From Candidatus Thalassarchaeaceae archaeon (GTDB lineage: Archaea; Thermoplasmatota; Poseidoniia; Poseidoniales; Thalassarchaeaceae), in the NCBI GenBank assembly GCA_013329905.1, contig DUJH01000049.1:302-8209 (forward strand): DNA of 7,908 nt, read 5' to 3'. Below the pieces are notes generated by a model. It was given only the letters and a program-made list of their open reading frames with translations. It did no database searches and was not told the DNA's origin. Below are positions 1 to 5,654 of the stretch, piece after piece. The translations under genes and the position numbers were made by a program. The number at the start of each line of letters is the position of its first letter. Within the stretch, counting starts at the first letter, position 1.

Positions 1-690
1 GATGCCTATGCTCCAAGGTGGGCCCGCTGTAGCATCTTGCACTGCGGGTGAGGGTGAATTGTCAGCGGCTCCAGTGTGGATTTTCTTGTTCTGGACCACT
101 GCGACCTTAGTCGCTTGTTCGATACCGGTGACAGGCACTGATCCAATTGGTCCGAAACTGGTAGTGATGATGTCGACAAGCGGCTGGTTTGCTGCTGCTA
201 GAACCGCTGCATCGGAGAAACCCTCCACGAAGAAAATCACAGCGTCTGGGTTGGCGTTTAGGACCGCTCCTGTGACCGCTGTGCCGTGGCCGTCTTGAGG
301 GTCGTCAAGGATTGGGATATCCGTTTCATCATCGGGGGTAGCGCCGATGATTCGAGTACCTGGAAAGTAAACGATATCGGTGGCGTTGATGAGGTCCCAG
401 CAAGTTGCTCTATCGGCCTCATAACGATCCTCCCAAGTGCCCTCGAAGGTCAATTCACAGGTCATAGTTACGCCAAATTGTTCAAGCATCCAATCAGGGA
501 GTGTTTCGTTAGTCCGAAAGTGGTCATGGTAGACGTTGATTCCAGTATCGATTGGGGCGACGACACTGAAGGCTCGAAAACCGTCATCTTCGGCTTCGGG
601 TACGTTGGTTGTGACTTCGTCGTCCCAAATGCAGCCGCTGAGCATCGCTGATGATAGCATCAGGACTAGTGCGATTGCGACCGGACGCAT
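1..690 (-). CDS. Subtilisin-like (S8 family) lipoprotein peptidase, 3' end cut by window edge
   Basis: The frame is open from the ATG at 690 to the left edge, giving 230 residues with no stop, so the C-terminus lies outside. The N-terminus is a lipoprotein signal: a short hydrophobic stretch (residues 4-17) ending in the lipobox LSGC, with Cys20 as the lipid-modified residue. This predicts an exported, membrane-tethered protein. Subtilisin landmarks follow in order: PIDTGI with presumed catalytic Asp48, DGHGTAVTGAV with catalytic His135, a TTSFG strand near 176-180, and GAADN with probable oxyanion Asn211. The catalytic serine would lie beyond the edge. Asp and His are 87 residues apart, longer than in classical subtilisins, and the insert carries Cys78 and Cys97, a possible disulfide. 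No other ATG, GTG or TTG precedes 690 in frame before a stop. An AGGTGG-like ribosome site lies about 16 bases upstream. The gene follows xdhC after 25 bases and is probably cotranscribed. Family is fairly sure; substrate is unknown. Confidence 0.85.
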   Translation of the reverse strand, partial: MRPVAIALVLMLSSAMLSGCIWDDEVTTNVPEAEDDGFRAFSVVAPIDTGINVYHDHFRTNETLPDWMLEQFGVTMTCELTFEGTWEDRYEADRATCWDLINATDIVYFPGTRIIGATPDDETDIPILDDPQDGHGTAVTGAVLNANPDAVIFFVEGFSDAAVLAAANQPLVDIITTSFGPIGSVPVTGIEQATKVAVVQNKKIHTGAADNSPSPAVQDATAGPPWSIGI

Positions 691-715
691 GATTCTGCGG
701 CCATCCGACCACCTT

Positions 716-1594
716 TCAGTTTTCGTCGTTCATGCGAGTGCCTTTCTCTAGTGCCATGATCTCTGCGCAGACGGCGATTGCGATTTCTTCGGGACTCTCT
801 GCGCCGATGTCGATGCCGATTGGACAGCGAACAGAATCGATTGCTGTTTGACTGATTCCGGCATCGATTAGAGCTTGACTGAATGCCTTCCATTTCGAGC
901 GCGAACCAATCACTCCGATACGCGGTCGTAACTCTTCTCCACGCGCTTGAAGCATCCCGATTAGCAGGTCTTGATCGACCGCCCAATCATGGCCGAGCAG
1001 AAGGATGTCTGAGAAGCGCAGAAAGCCTCCGTCTGCGAGACTTGCTACAAAGTCGTCGACGTCTCCATCATGGTTCTCGACGGCGTTTGGATATAGGGCA
1101 CCCGCAGCATATTCCGAGCGAATGTCGTAGACGCTGTGAGACCATCCGAGGTTATCGCAGGCGGCAGCTACCGCTTGCCCACAATGACCGCCGCCAGCAA
1201 TCAGTATGTGTGGCATGGGTTCGAGCACCTCCAGAGAGACGGTCACGCGACCGCCGCAGAGGCTGTTGAGAGCGGTTGCTTCTTGGCCCTTCGCATCTCT
1301 ATGTAACACGTATGTTTCGATTCGACTTGCACTCGATCCATTGACCAGCATCTGGTTGAGATGATTCTCCACCTTGAGTTCTAAACCCGCGCCACCGACG
1401 GTACCGTGCCTTCTGCCACGATTGGTCACAGCCATGCGCGCTCCCGGCTTGCCCGGAACGCTACCGCTCGCTTCTACGACAGAGGCGAGCGCAACCCTAT
1501 CGCCACATCCGAGCCTCCCGAGGACCCAAGCGAGGGTGGCGCTGGTCATAGAGCGCGATACGCGTGTCCGTTTTGGAGTTGTGTCCGATATCAT
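716..1594 (-). CDS. xdhC: XdhC/CoxI-family molybdenum cofactor maturation factor
   Basis: A 292-residue cytoplasmic protein of the XdhC/CoxI family. Characterised members bind molybdenum cofactor, promote its sulfuration and deliver it to xanthine-dehydrogenase or aerobic CO-dehydrogenase type hydroxylases. The N-terminal XdhC/CoxI domain shows VALASVVEASGSVPGKPGAR (residues 34-53), a GTVGGAGLE stretch near 64-72, and the conserved LCGG around Cys113. The C-terminal Rossmann-like domain starts at HILIAGGGHCGQAV (129-142) and includes GVIGSRSKW (227-235). It ends with the family hallmark CPIGIDIGAESPEEIAIAV (257-275). The start is uncertain. ATG 1594 gives a 15-residue basic extension, while an internal ATG at 1549 (Met16) starts just before the family's usual N-terminus. 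Neither has a clear ribosome site. The gene heads a leftward pair with the lipoprotein peptidase and diverges from the metal permease across a region rich in inverted repeats. No target hydroxylase is visible. Confidence 0.9.
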   Translation of the reverse strand: MISDTTPKRTRVSRSMTSATLAWVLGRLGCGDRVALASVVEASGSVPGKPGARMAVTNRGRRHGTVGGAGLELKVENHLNQMLVNGSSASRIETYVLHRDAKGQEATALNSLCGGRVTVSLEVLEPMPHILIAGGGHCGQAVAAACDNLGWSHSVYDIRSEYAAGALYPNAVENHDGDVDDFVASLADGGFLRFSDILLLGHDWAVDQDLLIGMLQARGEELRPRIGVIGSRSKWKAFSQALIDAGISQTAIDSVRCPIGIDIGAESPEEIAIAVCAEIMALEKGTRMNDEN

Positions 1595-1618
1595 TGCGAT
1601 AATAGCAGTGCTTTCCGC

Positions 1619-1649
1619 CTAACTCGCCGAGAGTTAGCCCCGGCTAACT
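1619..1649. promoter_or_regulatory. Overlapping inverted repeats, candidate operator in divergent intergenic region
   Basis: Two perfect inverted repeats share bases between the divergent xdhC and permease starts. The first is CTAACTC-GCCGA-GAGTTAG (1619-1637, 7-bp arms, 5-base spacer). The second is AGTTAGCC-CC-GGCTAACT (1632-1649, 8-bp arms, 2-base spacer). Together they give three alternating CTAAC/GTTAG half-sites in 31 bases. GTTAG/CTAAC half-sites recall operators of DtxR/IdeR-type metal regulators, but the spacing differs from the classical 19-bp box, so the regulator is not assigned. An AT-rich TTTGATATGG (1649-1658) beside it could be a TATA box for the permease. Its centre lies about 27 bases before the GTG, which would allow a nearly leaderless transcript. 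Confidence 0.5.
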
Positions 1650-1656
1650 TTGATAT

Positions 1657-1670
1657 GGTTGATACCAACC
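1657..1670. promoter_or_regulatory. Small inverted repeat next to the permease ribosome site
   Basis: GGTTG-ATAC-CAACC is a perfect repeat with 5-bp arms and a 4-base loop. It ends directly before GAGG (1671-1674), the likely ribosome-binding site, which is 6 bases from the GTG start at 1681. It could be a further half-site pair for the regulator acting at 1619-1649. If transcription starts upstream of it, it could instead be a 5' leader hairpin affecting ribosome access. The repeat is seen directly; its role is inferred. Confidence 0.3.
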
Positions 1671-1680
1671 GAGGCGCTTC

Positions 1681-2949
1681 GTGGCGTTCAACATCACCTT
1701 TGGTGAGGCGCTCGAAATTCTCGTCATTTCGATGCGAGACGCCTTTCTTGCAGTCACAGTTTTCGTAGCCGCGATGGTGCTTTTGTTCAGTTGGTTGCAA
1801 TACATTACTGCGGGCCGTTTTGTTGAATGGATCCGTGATAATAAGCGCTGGCAACCGGCCCTCGGTGCCATCATGGGTCTGACCCCCGGTTGCGGCGGTG
1901 CAATCATCATGATGCCAATGTATACGCGTGGCTACGTCACTTACGGGACCGTAATCGCCACACTCATCGCCACCCTTGGCGATGCTGCTTTCGTTCTAAT
2001 CGGCGCGGTATTCCAAAATCCAAAATTTCTCACTCCGGTCTTAATCGTCCACGCGACTTCATTCGTCGTAGGAGTCGTGTGGGGATACGGGGCTGACGCA
2101 ATCGGTGTCACCCCCGCCAGCCCACTTGGGCGATTCGGCCCAACCTTTGGCTCGAAGGAATCGCTGGGAGAAGGGGCTGCCAAGCAGTTGGAAGACGATG
2201 CTGGTTTTGGTGTGCAAAGAGAGGATTCGGTGCTTGATGACCTTCCCAGAGAAGTTCCAGAGGGCTTGGGTTACCAGATTATTCACCAAGGTTATCGAAT
2301 TTGGTGGGCATTCACAGCAGTCGGTTTAGTTCTCGCGATTATGCTACTCTTTTGGTATGCTCAGGATGCCGAATACGCACCCGAACTCGCATGGGATCCG
2401 ATGACTCGAGATGGTATTCTGACATGGGTGGGATTGATTGGAACATCGCTTTCTATTATTCTCTATCTTTCGTCGAAAAATTTCCTTTCTGACGATACAG
2501 AAGCGACGATTGGCGACAAGTTGCATTCGATGGATGAAACACTCGTTCACGCTGCTTCGGAAACCGCCTTCGTCACATTTTGGGTCCTCATCGCTTACCT
2601 TGCCTTCGCTTTCGGGATGATTGGTTTCGGCATGGAGGATGGTGACCTCGCCGAGCATGGTGCTGGTGTCGGCGCGGTCTTCGTCGCAGCCGGTATTGGT
2701 CTGATTCCTGGCTGCGGACCTCAGATCATCGCCATCACGGCATATGTCGAGGGCCTCGTCTCCTTCCCTGCGCTGGTTGCTAATGCAATATCACAGGATG
2801 GCGATGCTCTGTTCCCACTTCTGGTCAGGCACAAGACCGCCTCGATTTGGGCAACGATCCACACTACGCTCCCCGCTCTTCTCATCGGTCTTGCTTTCCT
2901 CTGGGCAATGGGGGAATATCCAGAAATCGAGAGACTTCTGCAGCCCTGA
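1681..2949 (+). CDS. Putative 10-TM heavy-metal (manganese) exporter-like permease
   Basis: A 422-residue inner-membrane protein resembling the 'putative 10TM heavy-metal exporter' family (ArsP_2-like; some relatives are annotated as putative manganese transporters). About ten hydrophobic segments are visible, roughly at 21-42, 58-82, 86-110, 116-137, 206-227, 245-263, 293-317, 328-352, 354-370 and 385-408. Two homologous halves each carry a PGCG signature followed exactly 31 residues later by Gly-Asp: Pro69-Cys71 with Gly100-Asp101, and Pro343-Cys345 with Gly374-Asp375. This points to internal duplication and a probable metal path. A hydrophilic acidic loop (about 142-205) separates the halves. 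The start is GTG at 1681; the frame is closed by a TGA at 1660-1662, and GAGG lies 6 bases upstream. The gene is monocistronic, divergent from xdhC and convergent with the MobA/MocA-like gene. Transport of arsenic or another cation cannot be excluded; direction and substrate are inferred from the family. Confidence 0.8.
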   Translation: MAFNITFGEALEILVISMRDAFLAVTVFVAAMVLLFSWLQYITAGRFVEWIRDNKRWQPALGAIMGLTPGCGGAIIMMPMYTRGYVTYGTVIATLIATLGDAAFVLIGAVFQNPKFLTPVLIVHATSFVVGVVWGYGADAIGVTPASPLGRFGPTFGSKESLGEGAAKQLEDDAGFGVQREDSVLDDLPREVPEGLGYQIIHQGYRIWWAFTAVGLVLAIMLLFWYAQDAEYAPELAWDPMTRDGILTWVGLIGTSLSIILYLSSKNFLSDDTEATIGDKLHSMDETLVHAASETAFVTFWVLIAYLAFAFGMIGFGMEDGDLAEHGAGVGAVFVAAGIGLIPGCGPQIIAITAYVEGLVSFPALVANAISQDGDALFPLLVRHKTASIWATIHTTLPALLIGLAFLWAMGEYPEIERLLQP

Positions 2950-3029
2950 TTAATCCCGGGTTTCTGTTGTATTGAACTCAATGCTGATGTTTTGTAGTTC
3001 CATATCGATTCGTAGGCCTTTTCAGCATC

Positions 3030-3590
3030 TTAGTAGATTTGGAGAAGTTCCTCAACATCCTCTGGGGTGTCGATATTGAGATGAAGATGAGGTGCATCGA
3101 CCTCGATGCGCTGTGGTTCTATGAGGTCGTGCAGCGGCGTGTCTGGTGCGGCTTTGAGAACTCGTTCACAATCCGAAGCTGAGAGTGCGATTGGATGCCC
3201 ACCGCGCCCACCATAGACTGGGCAAGCGGTGGTGCTAGTCTCGAGCAGGGCTTCGATGGTTTTCCCACTGAACCCCGGACGGTCGACAGGTGCGATGAGT
3301 ACCGGCCCGCCTCCTATGGCTCTCAACCCACATTGGATACTGCCAGTGCGCCCCGCCTCGGGCTCGCGATTGAGGACGATTTTCGCGTCTAATTCCTCGA
3401 GAATATTGCCTATTGGTTGGACTAAGTTTCCTCGCGTTACGACGGTAACTTCGAGCCGGTAAGAATGTAGTAAGTTCGCCATAAATTCGATGAGCGTCAA
3501 GCCATTGGTCAACTGGACGAGGGCCTTGGGTTCACCCAAACGCTCGCTCGCGCCAGCGGCGAGGATGATCGCTTTGTCAATCGCCATCAT
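3030..3590 (-). CDS. MobA/MocA-like molybdenum cofactor nucleotidyltransferase (NTP_transf_3)
   Basis: A cytoplasmic nucleotidyltransferase of the MobA/MocA group, which adds GMP or CMP to molybdopterin cofactor. Counting from the ATG at 3590, the nucleotide-binding signature LAAGASERLGEPKAL is at residues 10-24. NREPEAGRTGSIQCGL (74-89) is the usual base- and ribose-contacting region, APVDRP (100-105) carries the metal-binding Asp103, RGGHPI is at 129-134, and the terminal NIDTPEDVEEL is at 172-182. The compact length of about 186 residues fits the family. The frame also reaches a GTG at 3608 (192 residues). The ATGs at 3590 or 3587 are preferred because GAGGA lies upstream and the catalytic loop then sits near the N-terminus as usual. 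The gene overlaps the protease gene by 11-14 bases, suggesting coupled translation. Its partner family member XdhC lies beyond the permease. Whether it makes the CMP or GMP form, or acts on another sugar-like substrate, is not decided by sequence. Confidence 0.82.
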   Translation of the reverse strand: MMAIDKAIILAAGASERLGEPKALVQLTNGLTLIEFMANLLHSYRLEVTVVTRGNLVQPIGNILEELDAKIVLNREPEAGRTGSIQCGLRAIGGGPVLIAPVDRPGFSGKTIEALLETSTTACPVYGGRGGHPIALSASDCERVLKAAPDTPLHDLIEPQRIEVDAPHLHLNIDTPEDVEELLQIY

Positions 3591-5580
3591 CAGCGGCGTC
3601 TTCCTCACCGCTCATCATTGATTCGACGGCGGCATCCATCTCCTGATCATACTCGTCGTCGTCGAAGTAGCCCCTTTCGCGCAGCTGAACGCCCGCGAAA
3701 GCGAGAACGCCCAGGAGCACGAGAACCAGTAAAGCGAGTACACCGACAATCAACCCCATCAGTGATCCGGCTCCGCCACTCTCACCCATCTTTTCCTCAC
3801 CCATCACATGGATGCCAACGGCTAGATTGGTGGAAGACTCGTCACCAGAGATGGCGCGAACCAGAATCACTTGCTCGCCCTCTATGGTGTTATTCGGTAG
3901 GAATCGTAGCCTATCGACGAGCAGGTTGTGCGTCACCTCAAATTGCTCGTCGCCAACGTCAAACTCAGCCAGATCCATCCAATTATCTCGCATATCCCAA
4001 GTGCGCCATTGCACTCGCTGAATTCCACCGTCCAAGTCGAAGATAATCGAATCACCTTGGCCGATGTGCACCCGATTATCCATTCCATACTCGCTCGCAA
4101 GTGTCACATTCAGCGACATACTGAGTTCGTAGTGGTAATTCGCGGCCTCTTCAACTGAAGGTTGAGCGTTGACATGTCCGTGTCCGTAGACGTTGTTTTG
4201 GCGGTTTTTGGGGATGAGATCCTCTGCACAGGCTTCGTTGGCCAGCATGTAGTGGCATTGTCGATAGGTCGAAGTTTCCTGCATCATATTGCGAATGTCA
4301 AATGGACTCAAGTCTGGATTTGCCTGGAACATCAAAACCCCCACACCTGCGGCGCCGGGCGTTGCCATACTGGTTCCTGACATCGCTGTGTAGCCGTCGC
4401 CTGTGTTGGCTTCTGGAGCCATCACATTGCTGCCGACAAAGGCGATGTTTGGTTTGATGCGACCCTCTTCGGTCGGGCCTTGGCTGGAATATACGGCGAT
4501 TGCTGTATTTTTGTCAAGGGCTCCGACCGTTATCGCGTCTTCAGCGCTGCCGGGTGTGCCGATCTGTGCGCTGAAGGCGGCATTTCCAGCTGCAATGAAG
4601 AGCGCTACTCCTGCTCGCATCATCTCGTTGGCCATTCGGTTGACTGACTCCTTCTCGGAAGTGGTCCATTCTGAGACAGCAGGTCCTCCGAGACTCATAC
4701 TCGCGGCACGGATATTGTAGTCGTGGCGCTTGTCGACAGTCCACTGCATTCCGGCCATGACTTGGGCGTAAGTTCCGCCTCCACTGCCACTTAGCACCTT
4801 GACGCCAACGAGGTTGGCTTGTGGCGCTACTCCAACGTGCTCGTAGGTTGGTGCGCCAGTTCCTGTGGTTATTCCTGCGCAATGTGTTCCGTGGCCGTGG
4901 TCGTCGTAAGGGAATATCTCTGTGCCATTTGTTGCACCTGGATTGTTGATTGCATCGTAGAATCCGAGTATTTTCGGGTCGTGGGTCGAGTTATCGTCGT
5001 CGAGATCGTCGACACCGGAGTGGTTGCCGTCGATACCGGTGTCGATAATTGCCATCGTTACTCCGGCACCGGTATATCCTGTGTCTTGCCAGACAAGGTC
5101 GACGCCGTGAACCGGTTTTACGTCCTTCATTTGGACTTCGAGTCGGCCGTCGAGTTCAACGAAGACGACACCGGGTTGATCGAGGAGTTCGTGGATACGA
5201 TTCAGTTCGACAGTTCCGGCGATCGAATCGATTAGCCAATAGCGGAATTGAGTTTCGAAGGCTACCTCACGTTCGAGGATTACTTGGTCGTCGGCTGTCG
5301 GCGTGTGATCGAAGTCAACTATGACGGAGATACGTCCGTTCTCGTCGAGGTATTCGTAGTGGTTATTCTGGGCGGCGATCCAGATAGCGTCGTGAATGCT
5401 ATCGCCGTCGAGATCCATGTTCGTATCTTCCCACCATTCGCCAATTTGTTCAGCGTAAGTGTTGGAGATTTGCGAAGGATCCGAGACTGCAGGGAGGGCC
5501 GTAGCAAGTGCTGGAACCAACATCATCCCGAGTATCGAGAATGCAACCAATCGGGTCCGGATAACGGTTGAATCTACCAT
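3577..5580 (-). CDS. Membrane-anchored subtilisin-like serine protease (S8 family) with propeptide
   Basis: A 667-residue exported protease. The N-terminal signal peptide has basic residues followed by a hydrophobic core at about 11-28, ending near ALATALP. A propeptide follows, with an aspartate-rich loop (52-64) and an I9-inhibitor-like segment (about 83-150). The S8 catalytic domain has Asp180 (IIDTGID), His230 (DDHGHGTHCAG), oxyanion Asn333 (AAGNAA) and Ser404 (SGTSMATPGAAG), so the triad is complete and the enzyme should be active. Cys442 and Cys451 could form a small disulfide loop. A C-terminal beta-type domain (about 485-595) precedes a Gly/Ser linker, one membrane helix (about 606-630) and a short acidic tail rich in Asp/Glu. 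It is therefore predicted to be anchored with the protease outside, probably digesting environmental protein. It lies 74 bases downstream of the acyl-CoA dehydrogenase gene, and its last codons overlap the MobA/MocA-like gene. The ATG at 5580 is favoured because it gives a proper signal peptide. Confidence 0.93.
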   Translation of the reverse strand: MVDSTVIRTRLVAFSILGMMLVPALATALPAVSDPSQISNTYAEQIGEWWEDTNMDLDGDSIHDAIWIAAQNNHYEYLDENGRISVIVDFDHTPTADDQVILEREVAFETQFRYWLIDSIAGTVELNRIHELLDQPGVVFVELDGRLEVQMKDVKPVHGVDLVWQDTGYTGAGVTMAIIDTGIDGNHSGVDDLDDDNSTHDPKILGFYDAINNPGATNGTEIFPYDDHGHGTHCAGITTGTGAPTYEHVGVAPQANLVGVKVLSGSGGGTYAQVMAGMQWTVDKRHDYNIRAASMSLGGPAVSEWTTSEKESVNRMANEMMRAGVALFIAAGNAAFSAQIGTPGSAEDAITVGALDKNTAIAVYSSQGPTEEGRIKPNIAFVGSNVMAPEANTGDGYTAMSGTSMATPGAAGVGVLMFQANPDLSPFDIRNMMQETSTYRQCHYMLANEACAEDLIPKNRQNNVYGHGHVNAQPSVEEAANYHYELSMSLNVTLASEYGMDNRVHIGQGDSIIFDLDGGIQRVQWRTWDMRDNWMDLAEFDVGDEQFEVTHNLLVDRLRFLPNNTIEGEQVILVRAISGDESSTNLAVGIHVMGEEKMGESGGAGSLMGLIVGVLALLVLVLLGVLAFAGVQLRERGYFDDDEYDQEMDAAVESMMSGEEDAADDGD

Positions 5581-5638
5581 GGTTCTCTAACTTGGGGCCT
5601 CGCGGCTCCGATTTCAATGGCGCGGTCTTGTGAGTGGG

Positions 5639-5653
5639 CAGCCCTATGGGCTG
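5639..5653 (-). other. Perfect hairpin just after the acyl-CoA dehydrogenase stop
   Basis: CAGCCC-TAT-GGGCTG forms a 6-bp GC-rich stem with a 3-base loop, beginning two bases after the dehydrogenase TGA (5657-5655, read leftward). No T-run follows on the transcribed strand, so it does not look like an archaeal terminator. It could be an RNA-processing or 3'-end stability element between this gene and the protease. The rest of the 74-base gap shows nothing clear. Confidence 0.25.
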
Positions 5654-5654
5654 T

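Noticed and set aside
286..651. Rightward open frame of 121 residues across the lipoprotein gene
   Set aside because: It is the mirror of the leftward subtilisin-like frame, which has a lipobox and Asp/His/Asn motifs. The rightward product has no recognisable motif or signal.
1595..1680. A manganese (yybP-ykoY) riboswitch ahead of the metal permease
   Set aside because: The region is only 86 bases and lacks the two long stacked hairpins and conserved loops of that riboswitch. What is visible is short DNA-type inverted repeats.
2971..2982. ATTGA-AC-TCAAT as a terminator after the permease
   Set aside because: The stem is 5 bp and AT-rich, with only a four-base T-run some bases later (2990-2993). 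It is too weak to call. The 80-base convergent gap (2950-3029) otherwise shows nothing clear.
4819..5235. Rightward open frame of 138 residues inside the anchored protease gene
   Set aside because: It is antisense to the catalytic domain; its valine-rich composition is the complement of the Asp/Asn-rich sense codons. No family is recognised.
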